Source of the DNA: Brevundimonas sp.
GTDB taxonomy: Bacteria; Pseudomonadota; Alphaproteobacteria; Caulobacterales; Caulobacteraceae
Length of the DNA stretch: 48,233 nt
Direction of reading: 5' to 3'
Assembly: GCA_004296955.1 (NCBI GenBank)
Contig: SCVB01000050.1
Span: 1-48,233 of the forward strand
Made by a program: the position numbers and the translations under genes. This document shows positions 1 through 7,957 of this stretch, in pieces. A model generated the notes under the pieces. That model had not been told where the DNA came from. It ran no database searches and saw only the letters and a program-made list of their open reading frames with translations. Numbering within the stretch: position 1 is the first letter of the stretch; every line of letters begins with the position of its first letter.

Positions 1-847
1 CGGCCTGCGCGTCGCCGCCGTCAAGGCCCCGGGCTTCGGCGACCGCCGCAAGGCCATGCTGGAGGACATCGCCGTCCTGACCGGCGGCCAGGTCATCTCG
101 GAAGACCTCGGCATCAAGCTTGAGAACGTCACCCTCGACATGCTCGGCAAGGCCAAGAAGGTCACCATCACCAAGGACGACACCACCATCGTGGACGGCG
201 TCGGCGAGAAGGACGCGATCGAGGCCCGCATCGGCCAGATCAAGGCCCAGATCGAGACCACGACCTCGGACTACGACAAGGAGAAGCTGCAGGAACGTCT
301 GGCCAAACTGGCCGGCGGCGTCGCGGTCATCCGCGTCGGCGGCTCGACGGAAGTCGAAGTGAAAGAGAAGAAGGACCGCGTCGACGACGCGCTGAACGCC
401 ACGCGTGCGGCCGTTGAAGAAGGCATCGTCCCCGGCGGCGGCATCGCCCTGCTGAAGGCGACCAAGGCGCTGGACGGCCTGAAAGGCGACAACGCCGACC
501 AGACCGCCGGCATCGCCATCATCCGCCGCGCCATCCAGGCCCCGATCCGTCAGATCGTCGAGAACGCGGGCGTCGAAGGCTCCATCGTCGTCGGCAAGGT
601 GCTGGAAAACCCCTCGGCCACCTACGGCTTCAACGCCCAGACCGAGGAATACGTCGACATGATCCAGGCCGGCGTCATCGACCCCGCCAAGGTCGTGCGC
701 ACCGCCTTGCAGGACGCCGCCTCCGTGGCCGGCATCCTGATCACCACCGAAGCGGCTGTTGCCGATGCGCCGAAGAAGGCCTCGGGCGGCGGCGCCGGCG
801 GCGGCGACATGGGCGGCATGGGCGGCATGGGCGGGATGGACTTCTAG
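1..847 (+). CDS. groL: Chaperonin GroEL, C-terminal part (5' end outside window)
   Basis: This is the 60-kDa chaperonin that folds cytosolic proteins in an ATP-driven double ring with GroES. The gene runs in from the left edge; the frame is open from base 2, and about 281 residues are visible, roughly the C-terminal half of a ~548-residue family. The first residues read [17 protein letters not shown], a hallmark of the apical domain. Further on are the equatorial residues [13 protein letters not shown] and ATYGFNAQ, and the protein ends in the Gly-Met-rich tail [11 protein letters not shown] typical of GroEL. A hairpin terminator follows directly. Identification is certain; the start and any upstream groES lie outside the window. 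Confidence 0.98.
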   Translation, partial: GLRVAAVKAPGFGDRRKAMLEDIAVLTGGQVISEDLGIKLENVTLDMLGKAKKVTITKDDTTIVDGVGEKDAIEARIGQIKAQIETTTSDYDKEKLQERLAKLAGGVAVIRVGGSTEVEVKEKKDRVDDALNATRAAVEEGIVPGGGIALLKATKALDGLKGDNADQTAGIAIIRRAIQAPIRQIVENAGVEGSIVVGKVLENPSATYGFNAQTEEYVDMIQAGVIDPAKVVRTALQDAASVAGILITTEAAVADAPKKASGGGAGGGDMGGMGGMGGMDF

Positions 848-880
848 TCCGACCGTTCAGCGTCTAGCTGATACAGAAGA

Positions 881-910
881 GGGCGGCTCCGGGGACGGGG
901 CCGCCCTTTT
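881..910 (+). terminator. Rho-independent terminator of groEL
   Basis: A perfect 7-bp stem, GGGCGGC (881-887) with GCCGCCC (900-906), is followed directly by TTTT. It lies 34 bases after the groEL stop and separates the operon from the accessory cassette. Confidence 0.8.
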
Positions 911-932
911 CTTGGTGGCGACCGAGACCGGT

Positions 933-956
933 TGACACAACATATGTGTTGTGTCA
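933..956 (+). promoter_or_regulatory. Perfect 10-bp dyad at the start of the HTH/ImmA-IrrE gene, likely operator
   Basis: TGACACAACA (933-942) and its exact reverse complement TGTTGTGTCA (947-956) are separated by TATG. A textbook -35 hexamer TTGACA (932-937) overlaps the left arm; I see no good -10 at 16-18 bases from it. The right arm covers the upstream GTG start candidate at 951. The position suggests autoregulation by the HTH domain encoded here; that is inference. Confidence 0.65.
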
Positions 957-2243
957 CAAGGGCCCGTGGCCATTTTGAATCATCGAGATTATCGGCTGTC
1001 GAAGGCGCGCCTGGAACAGCTTCGCCGGGTAACGGGTGCGGGCGGCGTGGTGGCGGCTTTGGCAGAGCAGCTTCCCGCCAATGCAGAACAGGCCCGACGC
1101 ACTACGCTGGAGATGGAACTCGGTCGTCTCACGCGCGAAATCGCGGCCTACGAGGAGCTGAGGGCCGGGGATGTCCGGCCCACCGGGAACGACGGGACTA
1201 GCGACCTCGGTTTGCTGCCCATCTTGGCCAGAATCTCTCGTCAACTCTCTCAAAGAGAACTGGCTGAGCGCCTGGGGATGCGCGAACAACAAATCCAGCG
1301 CTACGAGAAGGATCGGTACTCCTCGATAAGTCTGGAGCGGTACCAAACCATTCTCAGAGCGCTCGACGTCGATCTGCAGCCTCGTTTGACGGAACGGCCT
1401 AACGCGACCGTTGTCGAAGGCAATGATTTCGAGATCGAGCTATCACCCGACCTGTTGCGAGAACTGCGAAAGCGTAATTGGGTCGATCTGCCAAGAGGTG
1501 CTGCACCCAGCGCCATGAAGCGAACACTCGCAGCCTACGTTGCTAAGAATTCAAGCTTGGCGCGGGGAGCACCGCTTAATCGGCGAACTCGTTCATCCAC
1601 CGCCGGCACCGCAGTTCAGCAGATTTGGACCGCGAGAGTTCTAGAAAGCGCTTCGAGCGCGACGGGCCGGATGAAGGGCAAATTCAATATCGCAGACTCG
1701 GCTTGGTTAGCCCAGCTGGTAGCATTGAGTGTGTTCCCAGATGGACCGGTTCGGGCGATGCAGATGCTGAGAGATCACGGCATTATCCCCGTCATTGAGC
1801 CACATCTACCGCGCACGCTCTTGGATGGAGCCGCGTTGATGCACGCAGATGGGATACCAGTCGTGGCCCTCACGCTTCGGCATGATCGGCTCGACAATTT
1901 TTGGTTCACGCTTCTTCACGAACTGGCTCACGTCTTTCTTCATTTCAGCAGCGGATTGGCCGACGGTTTCATCGATGATGACTTGGGCAACCAGCTGATT
2001 TCTGACGTCGAACGTGAAGCTGATGACTTTGCTCGCAATCGTCTGATACCGGACGACTTGTGGAAAACCAGTGTGGTAAGATTCACGACAGAATCGGAAT
2101 CGGTGGTAAAATTTGCACGTAGATTGAATGTTCACCCCGCAATAGTCGCGGGACGCATTCGAAATGAACGTGATTTCAGTTTGTTCTCTGAGTTGGTTGG
2201 TAAGGGTCAGTTGCGGAAGCTTTTCACGAACTATTCCACTTAG
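951..2243 (+). CDS. HTH (XRE)-ImmA/IrrE family metallopeptidase fusion
   Basis: A DNA-binding protein fused to a zinc peptidase, 430 residues from the GTG at 951. Residues ~1-70 are a charged helical region. Residues ~84-140 form an XRE-type helix-turn-helix (SQRELAERLGMREQQIQRYE). The C-terminal half is an ImmA/IrrE peptidase, with HELAH at ~323-327 as zinc ligands and catalytic Glu, and a downstream EREADDFARNRLIP segment supplying the third ligand. Family members cleave repressors to trigger stress or mobile-element responses. The start is uncertain: GTG 966 gives MAILNHRDY, which resembles family N-termini, and GTG 951 lies inside the dyad with no ribosome site. The next gene follows after 8 bases. 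Codons are AT-richer than in the neighbours, suggesting transfer. Confidence 0.85.
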   Translation: MSQGPVAILNHRDYRLSKARLEQLRRVTGAGGVVAALAEQLPANAEQARRTTLEMELGRLTREIAAYEELRAGDVRPTGNDGTSDLGLLPILARISRQLSQRELAERLGMREQQIQRYEKDRYSSISLERYQTILRALDVDLQPRLTERPNATVVEGNDFEIELSPDLLRELRKRNWVDLPRGAAPSAMKRTLAAYVAKNSSLARGAPLNRRTRSSTAGTAVQQIWTARVLESASSATGRMKGKFNIADSAWLAQLVALSVFPDGPVRAMQMLRDHGIIPVIEPHLPRTLLDGAALMHADGIPVVALTLRHDRLDNFWFTLLHELAHVFLHFSSGLADGFIDDDLGNQLISDVEREADDFARNRLIPDDLWKTSVVRFTTESESVVKFARRLNVHPAIVAGRIRNERDFSLFSELVGKGQLRKLFTNYST

Positions 2244-2251
2244 GAATCTAG

Positions 2252-3355
2252 ATGTACCCGGTTGAGCAGCAAATCTATGGCCCCATTCTCATGGAGAAAT
2301 GGGGAGAAGTCGAAGCGGCACGTAAACTTCATCGGAGCTTAAAGCCGCTGATGCTCGCCACTTGGGTTGCCCTCCCTTTGAAGAAGGGAAAGCCCTTCTT
2401 GCGGCCAGACGAGCTCGTCAAACGCGAGGTTGGCCTCGTACGCAGTGCGTCTGAGGACAACGTCTGCTGCTGGGACCCCCGCCACCTGGTCATGGCCGAC
2501 GATCCCGCGCGGGATGCGATCCTGCTGAATTTCCTTCTCCGCCAGTTTGTAGAATATGGATGTCGGGTTGTCCCGGTCGCTTCGCTTCGTGAAAGCTATT
2601 CACGCCTCTCGGTGATGGCCGAACACTCGAAGCGCGCAGGAAGCGGCATAGCTATCCGCCTGAAGCTCGAGGATCTCGAGGAATACGACCTGTTGGACAC
2701 GCTGCTCGACAGCACGGGCCTGACCTCGGCCGATTGCATGTTGCTGATTGACCTTGGTCAGCGTGAGTTTGCGGAACACGATGAGTTTGCGGCCGCGCTC
2801 ATCCGGTGGGTTGACGCTCTGCATGAGCGTGGAAATTGGGCCAAGATTGTAGTTGCTGCCACAAGCTACCCCCTAAAAAATCCGGCCCCTGACAATGGCG
2901 AAGTTTCCCGACCGCGTGCCGAGTGGCTTGTCTGGAAGTGGGCGCTTGAACTCGACCCCGATTTCGGCAACCGCGCGACGTTTGGTGACTTTGGCGCAGA
3001 TTGCGAAGTGAAGGATTTTGGCAGTGGCGGCATCCCCATCCCGCACATTCGGTATGCTCTGGAGAACGCTTGGCGGATTGTACGGGGCATAGATTTTCCT
3101 TCCATGCGCAATGTCATGCGCCGCGCCGCCACGGCGCCGCAGTTCATGGGTAGGGCATTCTCAGCAGGCGACGAGTTCATTGCCGACTGCGCGTCGGGGG
3201 TGACCGAAAACTGTGGTTCTGCCTCGCATTGGCGGTTTGCCAATATGAATCACCACATTACTTTGGCGCTGACCGCCCTCGCCCAAATCTACGGCGTCGG
3301 GATTATTGAGCGCGTCGCCCATAATCATGAACAACCGTCGCTGATCGGCATCTAA
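2252..3355 (+). CDS. Beta-family protein (Pfam beta_protein type), function unknown
   Basis: 367 residues with the signature pattern of the family annotated as beta family protein (PF14350, from memory). The N-terminus has YGPILMEKWGEVEAARKL followed by a Pro-Leu segment. Next come GIAIRLKLEDLEEYDLLDTLL and MLLIDLGQREFAEHD, a strand-and-Asp pattern like a barrel enzyme. Then come an ATSYP motif, PRAEWLVWKWAL and FGDFGADCEV. No signal peptide or membrane helix is visible, so it is probably cytosolic. It lies 8 bases after the HTH/ImmA-IrrE gene, so the two are likely co-transcribed. The biochemical function is unknown to me; context suggests a sensor or effector in a defence module. AT-richer codons support horizontal origin. 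Confidence 0.75.
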   Translation: MYPVEQQIYGPILMEKWGEVEAARKLHRSLKPLMLATWVALPLKKGKPFLRPDELVKREVGLVRSASEDNVCCWDPRHLVMADDPARDAILLNFLLRQFVEYGCRVVPVASLRESYSRLSVMAEHSKRAGSGIAIRLKLEDLEEYDLLDTLLDSTGLTSADCMLLIDLGQREFAEHDEFAAALIRWVDALHERGNWAKIVVAATSYPLKNPAPDNGEVSRPRAEWLVWKWALELDPDFGNRATFGDFGADCEVKDFGSGGIPIPHIRYALENAWRIVRGIDFPSMRNVMRRAATAPQFMGRAFSAGDEFIADCASGVTENCGSASHWRFANMNHHITLALTALAQIYGVGIIERVAHNHEQPSLIGI

Positions 3356-3399
3356 AGTCGGCCGGTGCGACGGTGCCGTTGAGGGGCGTGGGCTTCACT

Positions 3400-4410
3400 T
3401 CAGCCCCAAGGCGCCGCTTCAGCAGCCGCAAAAAGGATAAGCTCGACCTCAGGATGTCCCGTTACGCGTCGGCGCTCTCTCCACCGAGCTTCAAGCGCGG
3501 CCATATCGGCTCGCGCCCGCTCTATGTCGGTGACGCTTGCGTAGACCCGCTGGACGTGGCCTTCCGCAATCAGGTTTGCAATGTGAGCATCGTTCAGTGC
3601 GGAGCCGAAGACAAACAGCACCGCATCCGGGTCGTCACAAGATGCCCCGAAACAGCTCAACGCGTGCCGTAGATAGGGACTTTCCGCAATCCGCTGGAGC
3701 TTCTGGGCGCTGGTCCCCTCCGTGACGAATAGCGGCAGCATATCTCGATCAATCCGTCCCCCAATCTGATCGATCAACGGCCGGTTCCAGACTAGCTTTG
3801 TGATCGAGCCGTCGGGGCCCACAAACATATGTAGCGCGCCGTGAAGGTGGAATACGGACTGCTGGTCCCCTTCGGACCAAACCAGCCCGTCGATACCATC
3901 ACCGAATCCATCCCGCGTTCTCAGTTGGCCCCAGTTTCTCATGGTGGCCCAGTAGAGCAGGAGATCGTAGTTGGTTGTGTAGATGCGCCCCGCCAGATTT
4001 TGGTCGTTAGGCCTGCGCATTTCCTGGAGAAATCTGGCGACGGATTCATAGCGTCGGTCGTGCAGATCGCGTGCTGACCCAGGATGAATCCTCGTGATTA
4101 CCTCGATGAGCCGTCTTGCGATCAGGTTGCGGTCCGCTTGGATCTGGGCAGCGACCGCCTGCCCGTCCGGATAGGGGGTAAGTACGGTCTGGGCATTGTC
4201 CAAGCTGCTCAACACTTGCTCGAAATCTGTCGTCTCGAGCGCATCAAAAATCTGCCGGAGGCGCTCGTCACCAGCTCCAAACGCTTCTTCAAATAAGGAG
4301 TTGTATCGGAAGTCAGGATGAGCGGCGATGCTGAACCCATTGCCAAGCAGTAGATGGCGGCGGTTCTCTGCGCTCTCGGCAAGAGCATCCACATAGCCAA
4401 TGACCCGCAA
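3400..4410 (-). CDS. SIR2-like DUF4917 family protein
   Basis: A 336-residue protein with the layout of SIR2-like NAD-binding proteins, closest to DUF4917. It has LLGNGFSIA (21-29) as the nucleotide-binding loop, TDFEQVLSSL (61-70), TTNYDLLLYW (145-154), FHLHGALH (187-194) and a late GSALNDAHI. SIR2-like domains act as NAD-depleting effectors in several anti-phage systems; NADase activity here is inferred. The start is TTG at 4410, supported by a consensus AGGAGG 5 bases upstream (4416-4421, minus strand) and by immediate homology. Its stop faces the beta-family gene stop 44 bases away, so it is convergent and has its own promoter region with a dyad. Composition matches the cassette rather than the chromosome. 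Confidence 0.82.
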   Translation of the reverse strand: MRVIGYVDALAESAENRRHLLLGNGFSIAAHPDFRYNSLFEEAFGAGDERLRQIFDALETTDFEQVLSSLDNAQTVLTPYPDGQAVAAQIQADRNLIARRLIEVITRIHPGSARDLHDRRYESVARFLQEMRRPNDQNLAGRIYTTNYDLLLYWATMRNWGQLRTRDGFGDGIDGLVWSEGDQQSVFHLHGALHMFVGPDGSITKLVWNRPLIDQIGGRIDRDMLPLFVTEGTSAQKLQRIAESPYLRHALSCFGASCDDPDAVLFVFGSALNDAHIANLIAEGHVQRVYASVTDIERARADMAALEARWRERRRVTGHPEVELILFAAAEAAPWG

Positions 4411-4462
4411 AATCGCCTCCTAATTTTAAGAGCGGTGGTCGTTGCGCGCGCACCATTTCATT

Positions 4463-4496
4463 GCACCGGTTAGTATACCGGTGCGAGGGCCCTCGC
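4463..4496 (-). promoter_or_regulatory. Dyad with candidate -10 upstream of the DUF4917 gene
   Basis: GCACCGGT (4463-4470) and ACCGGTGC (4477-4484) form an 8-bp inverted repeat with a 6-base centre. It overlaps a second, perfect 14-bp palindrome GCGAGGGCCCTCGC (4483-4496). Read on the minus strand, the centre gives TATACT (4472-4477), a good -10 match, about 60 bases before the TTG start. No clear -35 is seen. A protein bound to this dyad would cover the promoter. Confidence 0.55.
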
Positions 4497-4800
4497 AGCC
4501 CGTTTATACAGGTGCACTCGATTGAAGGATTGGTCGAGGAGTTTAGACGCAGTCAAGGAATGACCACGCGTCCAGCGCGCCACCCGCCCCGGCGCGCCTC
4601 AAGGACGCTGCGCGCCGCTCGCGCGGCAGGCCGGGACGGCCTGGCTTCGCCAGAAAGAGCCGGTCGCTGACGCGACCGGGGGGACCCGCGCCGGGTCGAC
4701 GACCGGGGCGGGGCGCAGCGGGCGCGCGGGGCGCGCCGAGCTGATGGAAGGTGAACCGGGGTCAGACATCCCCGTCGTCGGGACGCGATGCGTCCCTCCT

Positions 4801-4839
4801 CCACCCCCTCGACGGGGGAAGGGTCGGGGATGGGGGTGG
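4801..4839. repeat. GC-rich intergenic palindrome
   Basis: CCACCCCC (4801-4808) pairs with GGGGGTGG (4832-4839), enclosing CTCGACGGGGG. The CCCCC-TCGA-GGGGG core is seen again at 4930-4952, so this looks like one member of a dispersed palindromic repeat. No T-run follows. Confidence 0.45.
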
Positions 4840-4929
4840 AGCCCGGGGGGTTGTGAATAAGGAACGGGAGGCGCGGTCTGGGCCTCGCGCGCGGACATCT
4901 GTGAGGGCGGCGGCCGCACCCCCACCCAA

Positions 4930-4958
4930 CCCTCCCCCGTCGAGGGGGAGGGCTTTTT
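4930..4958 (+). terminator. Hairpin with T-run, repeat-derived terminator
   Basis: A perfect 9-bp stem, CCCTCCCCC (4930-4938) with GGGGGAGGG (4944-4952), has a GTCGA loop and is followed by CTTTTT (4953-4958). The T-run points it to the plus strand, where it would protect the oppositely transcribed M16 gene from read-through. It may also fold in the M16 mRNA tail. Confidence 0.5.
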
Positions 4959-4964
4959 GTGGGC

Positions 4965-7802
4965 CTATTCCGGCTGGCGGACTTCCACCGGCAGGCCGAG
5001 GGCTTCCAGCTGGGGCTGGACGACGGAGGCGTCGCCGACGACGACCCAGACGAACCGGGCCGGGTCGATGGCGGCGCGGGCGGCGGCGTCCATCTGGTCC
5101 GCCGTCAGGGCGCGGGTGCGGCTGGCCAGGGTCTCCTGATAGTCGTCCGGACGGCCGTAGAGGGCGTTGGAGCGCAGGGCGCCGAGGATCTGGCCCGAGG
5201 TCTCATAGCTGCCGGCCAGGCCGCGGGTCTCGCCGTTGACGGTGCGCTCGCGCTCGGCGGGGGTGACGCCCTCGGCGGTCAGGAAACGCTCGTACTGGGC
5301 AATCAGGGCGGCGATGGATTCGCCGGTGCGATTGGCCTGGACCGGGGCGTTGACGATGTAGGGGACCCGATGCTGCAGGGCGTTGACCGTGCCGCGCACG
5401 CCGTAGGACCAGCCCTTGGTCTCGCGCAGGTCGGCGTTGATGCGCGACAGGAAGTCGGTGCCGAGCACGCTGTTGGCGGCGTTGAGGGTGAGCAGGTCGT
5501 CCGTGCCCGAGACCGGCAGGACGGCGCCGCCGTAGATGATCGACTGCGGCGACTGCGGCCGGTCGATCAGGACGATGCGGGCCGTGGTCGGCGGGATGTC
5601 GGCCGGGAAGGCCTTGGTCCCGCGCGGGGCGGCCGGGGCGCGCCAGTCGCCGAAGGACCGCTCAAGCCGCGCCGTGATGTCGGCCAGCGGCAGGTCGGAG
5701 ACGACGAAGATGCGGGCGTTGTCGGGCCGGACCCACTGGGCGTGTTCGGCGATCAGGTCCTCGCGGGTCAGGGCGGCGATGGTCTCCGGCGAGCCGGTGC
5801 CGGCGAAGGGCCGGCCGTAGGGGCTGGCCTCGCCATAGATCAGCGGCGGCAGGGCGCGGGCGGCGATGGCGCCGGGCTGGGTCCGCTCGTTGGCCAGGGC
5901 GGCGAGGCGCTGGGCGCGCAGCCGCTCGACCTCGGCCGGGGCGAAGGCCGGGTTGCGGATGATGTCGGACAGCAGGACCAGCGAGGGGTCGAGGTTGGTG
6001 GTCACCGCGGTCAGGCTGGCGGCGGTGCGGTCCATGGAGGCGCCGAGATTGACCGAGGCGCCGAGCCGCTCCTGGGCCTCGGCCAGGGCGTTGGAGTCGC
6101 GGGTGGTGGTGCCCTCCTCCATCAGGTTCAGCATCATGGAGTGGACGCCCAGGGCATCAGCCTCGTCGGCCGCGTAGCCAGCGTCGAACTCGACCGCGAC
6201 GCGGGTGACGGGGACGGTGGTCGACTGCGCATAGACCACCTCGACGCCGTTCGAGAGGGTCGCGCGCTGGACGTCGGGGAAGTCGATGTTGGAGACGTCG
6301 CCGATGGTCGGCATGGGGTCGCGGGCGACGCGCTGGATTTCGGCGGCGGGGACCGGCTCGGCGCCCGAAGGGGCGGCGGCGGCCTCGACATAGGCCTCGC
6401 GGTCGCCGGGCTCGACGATCTGGCTGTAGACGGGGCGGCTCAGCCAGCGCTGCATGGCGGCCTGGACCTGGGCCGGGGTGACGGCGGCGTAGGCGGCCAG
6501 CTGCTTGCGGTAGAAGTCGGGGTCGCCGGCGTAGAGCTGGCCCTCGGCGAGGGCGGAGGCCTTGCCGTTGACCTGTTCCAGACCCTGGATGGTGCGGGCG
6601 GCGTACTGGGTGACGACGCGGTCGATCTCGTCCTGGGTCGGGCCGTTGGCCATCAGGTCGGCGAGGACGGCGTCCATGCGGGCCGCGACGGCCGCGGCGT
6701 CGCCGCCGGGCTTCACATTGGCCGAATAGGAGAAGAAGCCGAGCCGGTGGAAGCCCTGGGCCCCGGCGCTGACCGAGGAGGCCGTCTGGTCGCCGCGCAC
6801 CAGGACGTTGTCGAGGCGCGAGGAGGCGAGGCCGCCGAGGATGGCGGCGCCGACGCTGAGCGGGACGGCGTCGGGGTCCAGCATGCCGGGCACGACCCAG
6901 GCGCGGCTGACGCGGGTCTGGGCGACGCGGTCGTGCAGGACTTCCTCGACCGGGGCGGCCAGGGTCGGGATGTCGGCGGCGGCGGGCACATTGACCGGGC
7001 CGCGCGGGATGGCGCCGAAATAGCGGTCGGCGAGGGTGCGGGCCGTGGCCTCGTCGATGTCGCCCGACAGGACCAGGACGGCGTTGTTGGGGCCGTAGTT
7101 GTCGCGGAACCAGTTGCGCACGGTCTCGAGGCTGGCGGCGTCGAGGTCGGCCATCGAGCCGATGGTCGAGTGGCGATAGGGATGGCCCTCGGGGAAGAGC
7201 GCCTCCTGCTGGGCGTAGGACGACAGGCCGTAGGGCTGGTTGTCGCGCTGGCGCTTCTCGTTCTGGACCACGCCGCGCTGCAGATCGAGCACGTCCTGGC
7301 CGACCTGGCCGAGCAGATAGCCCATGCGGTCGCTCTCGAGGAACAGGGTCTGCTCCAGCGCCGGGGTCGGGACGGTCTGGAAATAGTTGGTGCGATCGAA
7401 CCAGGTGGTGCCGTTCAGGCCGGTGGCGCCGGCGGCGCTCATGGCGTTGATGTGGCTGGTCGGGGAGTTCTCGGAGCCGCCGAACATCAGGTGTTCGAAC
7501 AGGTGGGCGAAGCCGGTGGAGCCGGCCGGCTCGTCCTTGGAGCCGACATTGTACCAGATGGACACCGCGACCACCGGGGCCTTGCGGTCCTCATGGACGA
7601 TGACGGTCAGGCCGTTGTCGAGCTGGAAGCGCGACCAGGGAATGTCGACGCGGGCGACCAGATCGGCGACCGGCGCGCCCTGCAGCGGCTCGGCCTGGGC
7701 GGCGACGATCGCGGCGGGCGCCTCGAGGGTCCAGGCCAGGGCGGCCGGGGCGGGCGCGATCGCCGCGAGCAGGGCGGCGAGCGATACGAGGCGGTGACGC
7801 AT
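4965..7802 (-). CDS. M16 family zinc peptidase, secreted, two-domain
   Basis: A 945-residue M16 (pitrilysin/processing-peptidase-like) metallopeptidase. The start MRHRLVSLAALLAAIAPAPA at 7802 gives a signal peptide and has AGGA upstream; the frame stays open further upstream but without homology. The first half has the inverted zinc motif HLFEH at 100-104 (HxxEH) and the third ligand Glu ~182 in VVQNEKRQRDNQPYG. The second M16 repeat (MLNLMEEGTTT region onward) lacks the zinc motif, as usual for the non-catalytic half. It probably acts in the periplasm on peptides or misfolded proteins. It diverges from the TonB receptor, and a second enzyme of the same architecture lies at 32529-35378. Confidence 0.93.
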   Translation of the reverse strand: MRHRLVSLAALLAAIAPAPAALAWTLEAPAAIVAAQAEPLQGAPVADLVARVDIPWSRFQLDNGLTVIVHEDRKAPVVAVSIWYNVGSKDEPAGSTGFAHLFEHLMFGGSENSPTSHINAMSAAGATGLNGTTWFDRTNYFQTVPTPALEQTLFLESDRMGYLLGQVGQDVLDLQRGVVQNEKRQRDNQPYGLSSYAQQEALFPEGHPYRHSTIGSMADLDAASLETVRNWFRDNYGPNNAVLVLSGDIDEATARTLADRYFGAIPRGPVNVPAAADIPTLAAPVEEVLHDRVAQTRVSRAWVVPGMLDPDAVPLSVGAAILGGLASSRLDNVLVRGDQTASSVSAGAQGFHRLGFFSYSANVKPGGDAAAVAARMDAVLADLMANGPTQDEIDRVVTQYAARTIQGLEQVNGKASALAEGQLYAGDPDFYRKQLAAYAAVTPAQVQAAMQRWLSRPVYSQIVEPGDREAYVEAAAAPSGAEPVPAAEIQRVARDPMPTIGDVSNIDFPDVQRATLSNGVEVVYAQSTTVPVTRVAVEFDAGYAADEADALGVHSMMLNLMEEGTTTRDSNALAEAQERLGASVNLGASMDRTAASLTAVTTNLDPSLVLLSDIIRNPAFAPAEVERLRAQRLAALANERTQPGAIAARALPPLIYGEASPYGRPFAGTGSPETIAALTREDLIAEHAQWVRPDNARIFVVSDLPLADITARLERSFGDWRAPAAPRGTKAFPADIPPTTARIVLIDRPQSPQSIIYGGAVLPVSGTDDLLTLNAANSVLGTDFLSRINADLRETKGWSYGVRGTVNALQHRVPYIVNAPVQANRTGESIAALIAQYERFLTAEGVTPAERERTVNGETRGLAGSYETSGQILGALRSNALYGRPDDYQETLASRTRALTADQMDAAARAAIDPARFVWVVVGDASVVQPQLEALGLPVEVRQPE

Positions 7803-7957
7803 GAGGAACTGTCCTGTTGTGTGTGCAGGCGACCATAGCCGGGGCGGCCCCTGACGCAATCCTTCCGTCGGTCCGGCGCCGGACGGTTGTCGCAACCGAT
7901 CGGCGGATTCGGCGTTTCACCCGATCATCACGACGACGCTTGCGGGGGAGCAGGGGC

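Larger units (their letters stand above)
4500..4964. other. Non-coding stretch at the cassette boundary
   Basis: No convincing gene. Up to about 4560 the composition resembles the AT-richer cassette. From ~4565 it becomes extremely GC-rich with many CGCG words, then carries palindromes at 4801-4839 and 4930-4952. The word ACCGGGGTCAGAC (4755-4767) resembles a motif I associate with REP/RAYT-type elements, but no transposase is readable. The cassette probably ends here. Confidence 0.5.

Noticed and set aside
3380-3410. Short hairpin GGGCT/AGCCC between the convergent beta-family and DUF4917 genes as a terminator
   Set aside because: Only a 5-bp stem, overlapping the DUF4917 stop, with no T-run on either strand.
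4461-4670. A short open frame at the cassette edge
   Set aside because: It starts in the dyad and becomes Arg/Ala/Pro-rich in the GC-rich stretch; no family resemblance.
4959-7838. A 959-codon open frame opposite the M16 peptidase
   Set aside because: Composition is Gly/Val/Asp-rich without any family motif. It mirrors the third-codon G/C bias of the real gene on the other strand.
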